A stretch of 64,000 nucleotides of DNA from Bdellovibrio sp. UBA4095 (GCA_002381805.1 DFXZ01000004.1:310001-374000); one strand, 5' to 3'; positions 1 to 9,686 are shown, counted from the stretch's first letter. Notes: generated from the letters alone by a model not told the origin. Program-made: numbers and translations.

Positions 1-218
1 TTTTCTTTAAGGCTCTACATCTTATGCAAAGCCTGACTCGAATCGAAAATTATCTCCGTAAGGGTGAGCGCAGGCAGATGGCGTTTGTCACGAATGACAC
101 TTTTCCACTGACATTGAAGCTTGCCATGATGGATTTTAGCGTTTCAGCTTCCGATTTCCATTTCTGGACTCAGCAAATAGAAAAGTTCAGTGGCAGAAGA
201 CCTGCCCCTGTACACTAA
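1..218 (+). CDS. C-terminal end of an unidentified protein, cut by the window edge
   Basis: An open frame without a stop runs from position 3 to a TAA at 216-218, about 71 residues. The first ATG is at 24, but the frame stays open to the left edge, so this is more likely the tail of a longer gene than a complete small one. The composition looks protein-like, mixed charged and aromatic residues ending in RRPAPVH. It converges on cheB and overlaps its stop by four bases. I do not recognise the family. The alternative is a short complete protein of 64 residues starting at 24, with a weak AAGG 12 bases upstream. Confidence 0.4.
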   Translation, partial: FFKALHLMQSLTRIENYLRKGERRQMAFVTNDTFPLTLKLAMMDFSVSASDFHFWTQQIEKFSGRRPAPVH

Positions 219-1273
219 GCGGCGTTACGAACTTCCAACTGATGTAAGAGATCTGATGCTATCTTATCCAGCGGCAGAATTTTATCTGCAGCCCCCAATG
301 CCACGGCGGCGGCGGGCATTCCATAGACGACGCAAGTTTCTTCATTTTGCACGACAGTGTATGCTCCAGCATTTTTCATCTCAAGCAAACCTTCAGCACC
401 GTCTTTACCCATCCCGGTCAGGACGACACCTAAAGCGTTTTTACCCACGTACTTTGCAACCGACTTCATAAGATAGTCTGCGGCTGGACGCACGCTGTGC
501 AGGGCTGGTCCTTGATGAGTTTTTACCGAGTAAAAAGCACCACTTCGAACTATTTCCATGTGATAGTTACCAGGAGCTATCAACACACGGCCAGGTAAAA
601 CCTGGTCTCCATCTTGCGCTTCTTTGACTTCGAAAGGGAACATCGCGTTTAAGTTATCGGCAAATGACTTCGTAAATCCTGAAGGCATGTGCTGCACCAC
701 CAAAGTTCCCGGAATATCAGCAGGCATACCACTTAAGAAGACCTTTAATGCTTCAGTGCCGCCAGTTGAAGACGCCACAGCAATAAGCTGATGGGTCGTT
801 CTAGCCAGAGAAGTGGAGGGGGCCCTCGATGCCGTACCAACCGTCGTTAACTTTTTGACAGGATTAATTCTGGCTTTGGCAACAGCCCGCACCTTTTCCA
901 GAATAGACTGCGATAAACTTTCTAAACTTTGCGATACGTCAATTGAAGGCTTTTCCATAATTTCGATGGCGCCCGCCTCAAGAGCTCGCAAGTATGTTTC
1001 TGATCCGGTTTTTGCAAGACTTGAAAAAATAATGGTGCGGGTCGGAAAGTGCTGCATCACCTTTTCGAGGAAACTGATCCCATCCATTCGTGGCATTTCC
1101 ACATCCAAAGTCATGACATCTGGCTTCAGAGCCACAAGTTTATCTCTGGCAATGTAAGGATCCGCCGCTGTTCCGACCACTTCCATATCAGGAGCGGAAG
1201 AAAATATTTTTTCTAAAAGTTTTCGGATCACTGCGGAGTCGTCAACTATAAGAATGCGTGTTTTTGCAGACAT
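215..1273 (-). CDS. cheB: Chemotaxis protein-glutamate methylesterase/deamidase CheB
   Basis: CheB removes methyl groups from chemoreceptor glutamates and so resets adaptation. The 352-residue protein has an N-terminal receiver domain (about 5-125) with the DD acidic pair at 11-12 and the phospho-acceptor Asp57 in TLDVEMPRMDG. A linker leads to the methylesterase domain (about 160-345). Its catalytic triad is visible as Ser169 in ASSTGGTEA, His195 in VQHMPSGF and Asp291 in TGMGKDGAEG. Length is normal for the family. It is the last gene of a cheA-cheR-cheB operon and starts two bases after the cheR stop. Receiver phosphorylation by CheA should activate it. Confidence 0.96.
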   Translation of the reverse strand: MSAKTRILIVDDSAVIRKLLEKIFSSAPDMEVVGTAADPYIARDKLVALKPDVMTLDVEMPRMDGISFLEKVMQHFPTRTIIFSSLAKTGSETYLRALEAGAIEIMEKPSIDVSQSLESLSQSILEKVRAVAKARINPVKKLTTVGTASRAPSTSLARTTHQLIAVASSTGGTEALKVFLSGMPADIPGTLVVQHMPSGFTKSFADNLNAMFPFEVKEAQDGDQVLPGRVLIAPGNYHMEIVRSGAFYSVKTHQGPALHSVRPAADYLMKSVAKYVGKNALGVVLTGMGKDGAEGLLEMKNAGAYTVVQNEETCVVYGMPAAAVALGAADKILPLDKIASDLLHQLEVRNAA

Positions 1274-1275
1274 TG

Positions 1276-2145
1276 TTATGACCTTTGGTAAATAGCGCGT
1301 GAAAGAGGTTTAAGTCCTGAGTGCTTCACATTTCCTGATTCGGAATGCCCTAATATTAGATAGCCACCCGGAGCCAAGCAGCTAGCCAAATTATCGATCA
1401 CTCTTTTTGTAGTCGGGTCATCAAAGTAGATCAGAACGTTTCGGCAAAAGATAACATGAAACTTGTGTTGAAAACTATATTGCGGATTCATCAAATTAAA
1501 AGGCGCAAATCGAATCATATTGTTCAATCCGTCACGTGCACGCCAAGCTTCGTTTTCCTTAACTTTGACTTTTTCAAAGTACTTTTGCCTCTGAGCTGGA
1601 GGCAAGCCCTGCATTTCTCGCTCCTCGTAGACACCTACCGAGGCCTTTTTAAGAACCTGAAGATCAATGTCAGTCGCAAGCATTTTAACTTTCGATGTTT
1701 GATTTTCAGGAAGAGCTTCCATCACCGTCATCGCAATGGTGTAAGGCTCTTGACCAGTACTGGCAGCGGCACACCAAATGCGTAGCTCTGGTCCAAACTT
1801 ACGACTCAACTCAGGCAATGCCTGCTTTAAAAAATCAAAATGATTACTTTCGCGATAGAACGACGTCATATTCGTCGTTAACGCAGAGATGAACTCAGAA
1901 ACTATTCGCGGTTCGCCTTTCTCTAGAAGAGACCAATAAGCTTCGTAGGTCTTCAAGGAATGTCGGCGCAAAAGCTTTACGATACGATTGCGAATAAGTG
2001 CATGATTCTTGGGTGTCGGCGGCAAATCTACGCCGGCCAGTTCGTACATGCGCTTGGAGAAGTTATCGAACATTTTATCAGTGAGCGGAATTTCTTCGAA
2101 ATCCATTAAAGCACCAAAGTTCTCGGTTTTCTTTAGCGCACTCAT
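1276..2145 (-). CDS. cheR: Chemotaxis protein methyltransferase CheR
   Basis: CheR transfers methyl groups from S-adenosylmethionine to glutamates of chemoreceptors. The 289-residue protein has the helical N-terminal domain (about 15-90) and a Rossmann methyltransferase domain. The SAM-binding segment reads WCAAASTGQEPYTIAM, followed by FCRNVLIYFD and GYLILGHSES, all in CheR-typical order. The usual SAGCSSGEE variant of the first motif is replaced by AAASTGQE, a modest variation. The start overlaps the cheA stop as ATGA, which implies translational coupling. No chemoreceptor gene lies in this window. Confidence 0.96.
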   Translation of the reverse strand: MSALKKTENFGALMDFEEIPLTDKMFDNFSKRMYELAGVDLPPTPKNHALIRNRIVKLLRRHSLKTYEAYWSLLEKGEPRIVSEFISALTTNMTSFYRESNHFDFLKQALPELSRKFGPELRIWCAAASTGQEPYTIAMTVMEALPENQTSKVKMLATDIDLQVLKKASVGVYEEREMQGLPPAQRQKYFEKVKVKENEAWRARDGLNNMIRFAPFNLMNPQYSFQHKFHVIFCRNVLIYFDDPTTKRVIDNLASCLAPGGYLILGHSESGNVKHSGLKPLSRAIYQRS

Positions 2146-4178
2146 GCGGCAGCCTCACGTCCATTGGCAACATTTTCCACCAGGGCGGTCGGATCCAGGA
2201 TTAGAACTGTTCGACCATCGCCAAGTATCGCAGCCCCAGCCACTTCAGGGATATTCTGACCCGTGTGAATAGATTTAACGACAACTTGAGCTTGACCTAA
2301 AACATCGTCTACAGGGAAGGCCATGGTCCCGGCCATGGATTCAATGACCACCAACATCGTTTCTTCCCTGCGAGCACTCAAAGAGTTTTCGCGTCTTTTT
2401 TCCAACTGTTCGTCTTTCTTAAGGAAGGACCAATTGATCATACCTAAGGTCTTTGCCACATCAATGACCGGCAAGAGCTGGCCTCGAATGCTTGCCACTT
2501 TTCCTGCTCCAGAGATTTGGGTGTAATCCTGAGGCTGCACTCTTACAATCTCTCGTATTGAGTGTATTGGCAGAATATATCGAGCACCATCCAAGGCAAT
2601 AATGATTCCATCAGTAATGGCCGTGCTTAGTGGAATAGTTAGGCGGAAGGTTGATCCTTGCCCCGCTTTTGAATAGATATTGATCTTTCCATTAATTTTA
2701 TCCAGATTCGATTTTACAACATCAAGTCCCACACCCCGACCGGAAAGGTCCGAAATTTTATCTGCCGTCGAAAATCCTGGCTGGAAGATATACTGAAAAA
2801 CTTGCTCATCGGGAATGGAAGCTGGATCGACTCCTTCGGGCACAAATCCACGATCGATCGCTTTGCTCAAAACCTTTTCACGATTAATACCACCACCATC
2901 ATCGGTGATATCAATGATGACATTTCCCCCGGACTGCTTTGCAGATACAACAACTTTCGCCGTCGCAGGTTTGCCACGCTCAAGTCGAACTTCTTTCTTT
3001 TCTACACCATGATCCATAGAATTTCTGACCAGGTGGACCAAAGGATCTCCAAGCAACTCGAAAACTGTTCTTTCAACTTCGGTTTCTTCACCGATCAGCT
3101 GCAGATCCACAGGTTTATCCAGACTTAACGAAACGTCTCTCACAATTCGCTGAATTTTGATGAACATCGATTTAAGCGGAGTCATTCGAATGCTCAATGT
3201 TTTATCATAGAGTTCTTTAACTGCCTTATCGAGTTGATCCACAATAGCTTCAAGACGTAGATTCTGACCGCTGCGAACAGTTTCATCGTGAACAAGTTGG
3301 TTCTTAAGAACCACCAATTCACCGACAGCATCAAGAACCGAATCCACTCGGCCGGTGTCCACTTTGATAGTGCTTGTCAGCTTTGCTGGTTTTCCACTGC
3401 CACCACCGGATCCCTGTGACTCTGAAGCCTTGTCCGCACTTACGGAAGCCGCAGGGGCTGCGACTGGTGAAGGTACAATTTTAAGGGGCTTTTCTTCTAC
3501 TGCTTGTACTGGTGGAGCAACCGCGATAACAGGTTTTGCGGCTACAGCTTCTTTTTCAGCGGCTTCTTTTGCCGCGAATTCCGCCTGATCTTCTGGTGAT
3601 AGCTGCGCTAATAATTCAGCAAGTAGTTCGTGATTTGTCACGTCTTCTGCCGGAGCCGCAATTGCGGCTTCTGCTTGAGTAGACTCAGATGGCACTGCAA
3701 AAAAATCTTCAGGAACTGCTTCTTTGACATCTTCTTCAGTCACCGACTGCACAACAGGCGCGGCGGTTGCTGGTTTGCCTGAAAGCTGTTCTTTCAGCTG
3801 CACCAATTTAGTGACCAATTCAGCCGTATCCCAAGAGGCTTTATCACCCTGTTGAAGGGCTGCGACTCGATTTTTAAGCTCGTCGCCAGAAATCAAGAGC
3901 AAGGAGATAACTTCCGAATTGACCAATTCAGGTTTAGATCGCAATAAGTCCAATAGGTCTTCCATCACATGTGCAAATTTGGAGAGATCGGTCAGCCCTA
4001 CAGCAGCGGCTCCGCCTTTTACAGAATGTGCAACACGGAATATATCTTTCAGATCGTTTACCGGGTTGTCGCTATTCTCCAAACGCATCATGTATTCTTC
4101 ATATTGTTCCAACATGAAAGCGGACTCATTCAGAAAGTCCATTTGCAATTCTTCAAAAAAATCGTTGTCACCGCTCAT
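2142..4178 (-). CDS. cheA: Chemotaxis histidine kinase CheA
   Basis: CheA is the autophosphorylating kinase that couples receptors to CheY and CheB. The 678 residues hold an Hpt (P1) domain at about 1-110 with phospho-acceptor His51 in AHSVKGGA. A long Ala/Pro/Glu-rich linker (about 130-270) follows, with no clear P2 domain. The dimerisation helices begin near STIKVDTGRVD. The ATPase domain shows the N box (LVRNSMDHGVE), G1 (TDDGGG) and G2 (GRGVGLD). A CheW-like regulatory domain closes the protein. It heads the minus-strand che operon, divergent from cheW across a 251-base gap. The apparent lack of P2 would slow or alter partner docking. Confidence 0.96.
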   Translation of the reverse strand: MSGDNDFFEELQMDFLNESAFMLEQYEEYMMRLENSDNPVNDLKDIFRVAHSVKGGAAAVGLTDLSKFAHVMEDLLDLLRSKPELVNSEVISLLLISGDELKNRVAALQQGDKASWDTAELVTKLVQLKEQLSGKPATAAPVVQSVTEEDVKEAVPEDFFAVPSESTQAEAAIAAPAEDVTNHELLAELLAQLSPEDQAEFAAKEAAEKEAVAAKPVIAVAPPVQAVEEKPLKIVPSPVAAPAASVSADKASESQGSGGGSGKPAKLTSTIKVDTGRVDSVLDAVGELVVLKNQLVHDETVRSGQNLRLEAIVDQLDKAVKELYDKTLSIRMTPLKSMFIKIQRIVRDVSLSLDKPVDLQLIGEETEVERTVFELLGDPLVHLVRNSMDHGVEKKEVRLERGKPATAKVVVSAKQSGGNVIIDITDDGGGINREKVLSKAIDRGFVPEGVDPASIPDEQVFQYIFQPGFSTADKISDLSGRGVGLDVVKSNLDKINGKINIYSKAGQGSTFRLTIPLSTAITDGIIIALDGARYILPIHSIREIVRVQPQDYTQISGAGKVASIRGQLLPVIDVAKTLGMINWSFLKKDEQLEKRRENSLSARREETMLVVIESMAGTMAFPVDDVLGQAQVVVKSIHTGQNIPEVAGAAILGDGRTVLILDPTALVENVANGREAAA

Positions 4179-4429
4179 GTATGCTCCAGATCTTGTAGAT
4201 GCTCGATCTAGGTTATCGGTATCCCAGAATTTTTTCTATCCAAGCTCTTGGTCCAGAATGAGACGATCGCGAGCCTCTCTCTTGTTTCCTAAACCGCCGA
4301 GATTACATGAGTTTATTATTATTTCGTTTTCACCGCTTTTTACTCAAGTCCAAGGTCCTTTCTATCGAAAAGAAGGGGGACGAGTCTTTACTTAAGTTAA
4401 CTAAGAAAAGTTGAAAGGTAACATCTTCC
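4179..4429. promoter_or_regulatory. Divergent control region between cheA and cheW
   Basis: This 251-base gap separates the divergent cheA and cheW starts and must hold both promoters. On the cheW side a TCAAG element followed 15 bases later by ATCGAAAA loosely resembles a flagellar sigma-28 promoter, with about five of eight matches in the -10 part. I see no clear vegetative -35/-10 pair for cheA. Confidence 0.35.
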
Positions 4430-4921
4430 ATGAGCGAAACTAAAGCAAAACCCGGCCAGTACCTGACCTTCCAGTTAATGTCAGAACAATATGGAGTTGC
4501 TATTGAAACGGTTCGTGAAATTAATCAATTTGGTGAAATCACACCCGTTCCCCGCACACCCGAATACGTTAAAGGTGTGATGAATCTTCGTGGCAAAATT
4601 ATTCCGGTTGTAAATCTACGAATTAAATTCGGAATGGATGCCCAAGATTCTACTCGCGACACCTGCATCATTGTCATCGACACCGAAATCGGACAAGTCG
4701 GTATGATTGTGGATTCCGTAAAAGAAGTGGTTGATTTGGAAGAAAATCAAATTGAACCTTCTCCCGTTCTTGGCAATGAGAACACAATGTCATTTGTAAG
4801 AGGGATGGGCAAAGTCGACAACAAGGTGGTTATCTTGGTGGATATCGTCTCTGCATTCTCTCAAGAACAAATGGGCCAAATGGCCCACTTTGCAAAACCT
4901 GCTGAACAAAAAGCAGCTTAA
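4430..4921 (+). CDS. cheW: Chemotaxis coupling protein CheW
   Basis: CheW links chemoreceptors to CheA in the signalling array at the inner membrane. The 163-residue protein is a single CheW-like SH3-type domain. Typical sequence is seen in the first strand (YLTFQLMSEQYGVAIETVREI), the central GVMNLRGKIIPVVNLR motif and the C-terminal RGMGKVDNKVVILVDI. The start is supported by AAAGGT about 11 bases upstream. It is divergent from the cheA operon and ends one base before the convergent transketolase stop. Confidence 0.94.
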   Translation: MSETKAKPGQYLTFQLMSEQYGVAIETVREINQFGEITPVPRTPEYVKGVMNLRGKIIPVVNLRIKFGMDAQDSTRDTCIIVIDTEIGQVGMIVDSVKEVVDLEENQIEPSPVLGNENTMSFVRGMGKVDNKVVILVDIVSAFSQEQMGQMAHFAKPAEQKAA

Positions 4922-4922
4922 T

Positions 4923-6935
4923 CTAGTAACTCATAGATGCTTCGACAATCGCCGAAGCATCTATTTTATGTTTCTTATAAAGCTCAAGTGCGGTGTAAGA
5001 ACTCTGACCGAACTCTCCTCTGACAGCCAAGCTTTTCACCTTAAACTCTACGTTTGCCAACAAAAGTGCATGACAGAGCATTTGGCCAAATCCGCCCACC
5101 AGCTGATGATCTTCGACAGTGATCAAGCGACCTTGAGATTTATCGAGTGCCCCCTTGAAGGTATTGACGTCGATACGATTGACCATGGCGCTATTGATGA
5201 CGATCGCTCCGACACCTTTGGTTTCAAGGTTGCGAGCGGCTTCGAGTGCCTGCGGCACCAATGAACCGGTTGTAGCAATCGTCACGGACTTTGCTTTGCC
5301 AGCTGTGGTGTCCACCAGAACCTGTGCTTTATGAAGGTCGTACTTAACCCCTTGAACATAGCTCTTAGGGAAATTTTCACGGCCCAAGAAAAAGACAGCG
5401 CTGTTTGGAACTTTGCCCGTCTTCCAAGAATTCGCGAAGTTTTCTATCGTGCTAAAAAGAAGTGCGTCAGCCTCTTCACTGCAAGACAAGCTAAACACGT
5501 CGACGTGCGGAATCGAAGACACCATCGCCATATAACTTAAAGCTTGGTGAGAAGCACCATCAGCAGCATCTTGGAATCCCGTATGAGAGAAAACAGCGAT
5601 GATAGGCGCCTCGGAAAGTGCTCCCATCGTCAAAGGCAAAGCACCTTTGGTGACACCGAACTGCGCGAATGTATCTACGACCGGAATATATCCTAATTTA
5701 GAAAGGCCCACTGCCGTCGAAACCATATTACTTTCGGCGACACCCACATCGACTGAATCCAACGGAAATTCTTTTCTGAAACCTGCCACACCTGTGGAGC
5801 CCGGAAGGTCTGATGTGACACTGATAACAGGAAGACCTGCCTTGCGAGCCCGAATCATAGCAGATGAGATTCCAGTCTGAATTTTCTCGCCAGTATCTTT
5901 CACTGCTTTCGCCTTAATTTCGGCTTCTAAGGAAACTAATTCATTAATCCAATCATTGAAAACTTCTGGATAAGCCTCGCCACCGTAGATTTCAGACAAG
6001 AAAGCGGGAAGCTCCGTCGGACTCTTCAGAGGGAAACCATGACCACCGCTGTTAGACTCGACTGTTTTCTTTGTGCCGATGCCCTTAATAGTTTTTGCGT
6101 GAATAGCGACTGGAACTTTTGGATTTGCCTGAGCCTTGTGAACTGCTGTTTCAATCACCTCGTAACATTTCTGCAGGTTATTGCCCTCTGCCAAAGTGAT
6201 CACATCCCAACCCAAAGTCTTTAAAGACTCGAACGTGGGTGTCATCGAGAAGGATTCATTATCGATACGTCCCGTCAGCTTCGTATTATTATCACTGATG
6301 ATGAGAACAAAAGGACCCATGCTTCCGCTTTTTGCCATACCCGGAATTGCTGCAAAGGATTCTTTAGCTTCCCCTTCCATACAAGCACCATCAGAGATGG
6401 CAGTAATTGTCACTCGACGGCGCTCTGAAAGTCCTTCACCCAATGCCAAGCCCTGAGTTTGCGGCAGCGCAGATGCCAACGGACCGTTCGACAACAACAC
6501 ACCTTCTGGAAAACAATGGACCTCACCGTGTCCGGTCAGTCCACTTTCAATCGAGCGGAATTTTTTCAGGCTGTTTAATGACAGACCAGCCATTTGATAG
6601 TTGGCCTTTAAAGCATACAAGCCGTTTTCACAGTGACCAGCATCATTCACGACGTGGAACAGCTCATACCACGGTTTATTTTGGCTTGCTGCTGTCGTAA
6701 AAACATGTGCATGGACTGCTGACATTAGTTCGGCAAAAGCCGCCGGACCGCCATAATGGGAAGCTGCGCCCCCAAGGACTGCATTCATGTCCATAAGTGA
6801 AACGAGAGCTCGAGTAGCACGTGGATCAGCAACAGGAATACTTTTGCCGTCTTTAGATTTCACAAAGCTTTTAAATTGAGGTTCTTGAGTTGGATTGCCA
6901 GCGAGTTTTGTTTTGATTTGGATTGGTTCTGTCAT
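4923..6935 (-). CDS. tkt: Transketolase
   Basis: A thiamine diphosphate enzyme of the pentose phosphate pathway that moves two-carbon units and makes erythrose-4-phosphate, a precursor for the aro genes nearby. The protein is 670 residues from the start chosen here. The ThDP/Mg-binding run is SDGACMEGEAKES followed by ISDNNTK. The pyrimidine-binding domain carries VGVAESNMVSTAVGL. The frame stays open for 27 more codons upstream, but MTEPIQIK is the more likely start: the longer form would overlap the divergent adenosine deaminase gene. The transketolase fold is complete. The exact subclass (A, B or DXS-like) was not resolved beyond transketolase. Confidence 0.9.
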   Translation of the reverse strand: MTEPIQIKTKLAGNPTQEPQFKSFVKSKDGKSIPVADPRATRALVSLMDMNAVLGGAASHYGGPAAFAELMSAVHAHVFTTAASQNKPWYELFHVVNDAGHCENGLYALKANYQMAGLSLNSLKKFRSIESGLTGHGEVHCFPEGVLLSNGPLASALPQTQGLALGEGLSERRRVTITAISDGACMEGEAKESFAAIPGMAKSGSMGPFVLIISDNNTKLTGRIDNESFSMTPTFESLKTLGWDVITLAEGNNLQKCYEVIETAVHKAQANPKVPVAIHAKTIKGIGTKKTVESNSGGHGFPLKSPTELPAFLSEIYGGEAYPEVFNDWINELVSLEAEIKAKAVKDTGEKIQTGISSAMIRARKAGLPVISVTSDLPGSTGVAGFRKEFPLDSVDVGVAESNMVSTAVGLSKLGYIPVVDTFAQFGVTKGALPLTMGALSEAPIIAVFSHTGFQDAADGASHQALSYMAMVSSIPHVDVFSLSCSEEADALLFSTIENFANSWKTGKVPNSAVFFLGRENFPKSYVQGVKYDLHKAQVLVDTTAGKAKSVTIATTGSLVPQALEAARNLETKGVGAIVINSAMVNRIDVNTFKGALDKSQGRLITVEDHQLVGGFGQMLCHALLLANVEFKVKSLAVRGEFGQSSYTALELYKKHKIDASAIVEASMSY

Positions 6936-6981
6936 AGGATTAGGTTCTACTATCGTTAACCAAGAGGGTAAAGTCATAATT

Positions 6982-8004
6982 ATGAAAACACTTTTTTCCC
7001 ATGACCTGCGAAACATTCATAAGGTTGACCTCCATCGCCACCTTGACTGCTCAGTGCGTTGGAGCACTCTTATGGAGTTAGCCCCACAGGTAGGCATAAC
7101 TCTCGCCCCAACATCTGCAAAGCGCAAAGAGCAGTTTCTAATAACCAGTCCAATGAAGGACCTAGCTTCGGTATTAAATAAGTTCTTCAACGCTCAGAAG
7201 GTTCTGGCGAGTTCGGAAATCTTGACCCGCCTTGCCTACGAGGCCTGTGAAGATGCTTTCAATGACGGGGTCCGCTTAGTTGAATTTCGTTATGCCCCCA
7301 CATTCATTACCGATGGTCATCCTAATTTGGATTTTGACAAAATTCACCAGGCCTTCGTCACAGGCGTTCGTCTGGCGCAAAAAAAATTCCCCATCGCTGC
7401 CGGATTTATTTGTATTATTCAAAGGATCAGATCTTACGAAATCGCTGCAGAAGTGGTCGATTTTGCTATTGCTCACAAAGATAGTTTCTTGGGACTAGAT
7501 CTAGCTGATAACGAAGAAGGTTTTGATCCCAAAGTCTTTGCTCCGCTATTCCAAAAAGCTAAGAATGCTGGATTGCACATTACGGTTCATTCCGGCGAAA
7601 CTCCTAATGATGCCGCCGCTGGGTGGGTCAAAGATTCGGTCGAAATCTTAGGAGCCGAACGCATCGGTCACGGAATTCAAATAATACGCAATCCCCAGGT
7701 CTTAAAATTTGTTGCGGACAGAAAGATCCCTCTTGAAGTCTGCCCAATCAGTAACTATCTGACCCAAGCCTTTAAAACCTACGAAGAGCATCCCATCAGA
7801 AAACTGATGCAGGCGGGGGTAGCAATCACCGTTAATTCAGATGACCCAGGAATCTTCGGCACGGTCCTTTCAGATGACTATGAAGTTCTACATCGTGTGC
7901 ACTCTTTTACTGAGGATGAATTTCGCGCAGTCAATCAAACGGCATTCAAAGCCAGCTTCATCCCTGAAAAAGACAAGCAAGCGTTTTACGGAGACTTTTT
8001 TTAA
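6982..8004 (+). CDS. add: Adenosine deaminase
   Basis: Hydrolyses adenosine or deoxyadenosine to inosine for purine salvage. The 340 residues form an amidohydrolase TIM barrel. The metal-binding HxH is in VDLHRHLD, the substrate region in LDLADNEEG, the catalytic HxGE in VHSGETPND, then RIGHGIQ, CPISN and the terminal metal Asp pair in VNSDDPGIF. The start MKTLFSHDL is chosen because GAGGG lies 12-13 bases upstream and upstream residues are not family-like. The gene is divergent from transketolase with 46 bases between starts, and its stop overlaps the next start by one base. Free adenosine from digested prey would be a natural substrate; that role is inference. Confidence 0.93.
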   Translation: MKTLFSHDLRNIHKVDLHRHLDCSVRWSTLMELAPQVGITLAPTSAKRKEQFLITSPMKDLASVLNKFFNAQKVLASSEILTRLAYEACEDAFNDGVRLVEFRYAPTFITDGHPNLDFDKIHQAFVTGVRLAQKKFPIAAGFICIIQRIRSYEIAAEVVDFAIAHKDSFLGLDLADNEEGFDPKVFAPLFQKAKNAGLHITVHSGETPNDAAAGWVKDSVEILGAERIGHGIQIIRNPQVLKFVADRKIPLEVCPISNYLTQAFKTYEEHPIRKLMQAGVAITVNSDDPGIFGTVLSDDYEVLHRVHSFTEDEFRAVNQTAFKASFIPEKDKQAFYGDFF

Positions 8005-8603
8005 TGTCCGCTTCCAAAGTAAACTTCGATTTCGCACAAGAGATTCTACAGATGATCGCCGTCGACGAGGCTGTTCGCGAAGCCCTGGCCGTTACGGGAG
8101 AGCTCTTCCAAGGGTATAACCCACAGATGGAAAAATTCCATGTCAAACATGCAGAACGCCTTAAGTCTCTCATAGAAAAACATGGCTTTCCGACGATTGA
8201 AATGGTGGGGGAAGAAGCTTGCTCTGCGGCTTTGCGATTGATTCTTCACGCCATCAGTCAGCCTGAATTTATGAAGGCGCAGGAGGCTCTCCTAGTCGAA
8301 CTCGTAAAGCAGAACCAAGTTCCCAAAAGATACGTGGCAGTCCTGGTCGATCGCATTCGCTTTTACGAGGGACGTAAACAGATCTATGGCACGAATGCCG
8401 ACTGGGACGAAAATGGAGTCCTGCGTGTCACACCTATCGAAGACGAAACGCAAGTCAATGAACGTCGTCGGGAAATGGATCTGGATCCCTTAGAGTCTCT
8501 TGTCATCAGCCCAATTACTGGAGACTATCATCCTCCTGATCCAAAGAAAAGACAGACTGATTTTGTCGAGTGGACATATCGAGTTGGCTGGAGAGAAAAA
8601 TAA
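8004..8603 (+). CDS. DUF6624 domain protein
   Basis: A 199-residue soluble protein of unknown function that resembles the DUF6624 family. The family-like core is KHGFPTIEMVGEEA followed by a histidine-bearing helix (LRLILHAISQP) and the VDRIRFYEGRKQIYGT segment with a late DENG..RVTPIED stretch. There is no signal peptide or membrane segment. It starts inside the adenosine deaminase stop (TAATG), so the two are probably co-translated, and proline iminopeptidase follows 20 bases later. The context suggests a small nutrient-salvage operon but does not reveal a role. Confidence 0.75.
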   Translation: MSASKVNFDFAQEILQMIAVDEAVREALAVTGELFQGYNPQMEKFHVKHAERLKSLIEKHGFPTIEMVGEEACSAALRLILHAISQPEFMKAQEALLVELVKQNQVPKRYVAVLVDRIRFYEGRKQIYGTNADWDENGVLRVTPIEDETQVNERRREMDLDPLESLVISPITGDYHPPDPKKRQTDFVEWTYRVGWREK

Positions 8604-8623
8604 ACATCACCTTGGAGAGTACA

Positions 8624-9571
8624 ATGAAAGACTTTTTTCCTGAAATCGAACCCTACAATCACGGCATGCTTAAAGTTTCCGATTTGCACACCCTTTATTG
8701 GGAAGAATGCGGCAATCCCCAAGGGCAACCCGTCGTTTTTCTTCATGGTGGCCCAGGAGGCGGGGTAGCTCCTGATCATCGCCGTTTCTTTGATCCGAAA
8801 GTGTACAGAATTATTCTCTTTGATCAGAGAGGATCTGGGAAATCGACCCCTTGCGCAGAACTGCGTGAAAACACAACTTGGAATCTGGTACAAGACATCG
8901 AAACCATTCGCGAGATGCTAAACATTCAAAAATGGGTTGTCTTTGGCGGCAGCTGGGGCTCCACTCTTGCTCTGACTTATGCGATCACTCATCCCAATAA
9001 GGTGAAAGCTCTGGTACTGAGGGGAATCTTCCTATGCCGTCCTTCCGAGATCAAATGGTTCTACCAAGAGGGTGCCTCCCAAATATTTCCGGACTATTGG
9101 GATGAATATTTAAAAGTCATTCCTAATGAAGAAGCTCATGATCTTGTTAGCGCTTACTACAAAAGGCTGACTCATCAGGATCCGTCCGTTCGCTTGGAGG
9201 CCGCCAAAGCGTGGAGTAAATGGGAGGCCGCGACCTCTCGTCTCTTTATCGATCCTGCTGCCGTCGAGGACTTTGATGATCCCGAATATGCTTTAAGTTT
9301 TGCACGTATCGAATGCCACTATTTTACAAACAATGCGTTCTTCGAAACAAACAATTGGATTTTGGAAAATGTTGATAAGATTCGGCACATCCCCGCCAGC
9401 ATAGTTCAAGGACGATATGATGTCGTCTGCCCGGCTCGTTCTGCGTGGGATCTTCATAAGGCTTGGCCCGAGGCTCACTTCGAGTTTGTTCAAGATGCAG
9501 GCCACGCGGCAGCTGAACCAGGAACGCGTTCGGCACTTATTCAAGCTACAGAGAGGTATAAAAATCTGTAA
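8624..9571 (+). CDS. pip: Proline iminopeptidase (alpha/beta hydrolase, S33)
   Basis: Releases N-terminal proline from peptides in the cytoplasm. The 315 residues show the oxyanion HGGPGGG motif, LFDQRGSGKS, and the nucleophile elbow GGSWGSTLALTYA with the catalytic Ser. The acid is in GRYDVVCP and the histidine in DAGHAAAEPG. The start is set at ATG 8624 by a GGAG about 8 bases upstream; the frame is open for 18 codons further up, but this would overlap the preceding gene. It is the third gene of the add-DUF6624-pip run. A peptide-salvage role fits an organism that digests protein. Confidence 0.93.
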   Translation: MKDFFPEIEPYNHGMLKVSDLHTLYWEECGNPQGQPVVFLHGGPGGGVAPDHRRFFDPKVYRIILFDQRGSGKSTPCAELRENTTWNLVQDIETIREMLNIQKWVVFGGSWGSTLALTYAITHPNKVKALVLRGIFLCRPSEIKWFYQEGASQIFPDYWDEYLKVIPNEEAHDLVSAYYKRLTHQDPSVRLEAAKAWSKWEAATSRLFIDPAAVEDFDDPEYALSFARIECHYFTNNAFFETNNWILENVDKIRHIPASIVQGRYDVVCPARSAWDLHKAWPEAHFEFVQDAGHAAAEPGTRSALIQATERYKNL

Positions 9572-9588
9572 TTATTTCGCAACTGTCC

Positions 9589-9629
9589 CCTAATTTGTCA
9601 TTCAAGTTGATAAGCGGTCCTAAATTAGG
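9589..9629. repeat. Inverted repeat CCTAATTT...AAATTAGG between pip and the first S1 protease
   Basis: Eight-base perfect arms at 9589-9596 and 9622-9629 enclose a 25-base loop. The left arm is part of TGTCCCCTAATTT (9584-9596), which recurs almost exactly as TGTCTCCTAATTT at 62424-62436, also upstream of a lipoprotein gene. No T-run follows, so a terminator for pip is unlikely; an operator or a leader RNA structure is possible. Confidence 0.4.
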
Positions 9630-9686
9630 TTTAAGGGTTTCAGATAACGACCAAATAAGTTCGATATCGATAATCCGGGGGGATTA

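Noticed and set aside
813..1157. A 114-residue plus-strand frame inside cheB
   Set aside because: Entirely antisense to a well supported gene with no family resemblance.
3919..4395. A 158-residue plus-strand frame across the start of cheA
   Set aside because: It lies mostly antisense to cheA, is Ser/Arg-rich in the manner of a shadow frame and has no ribosome site.
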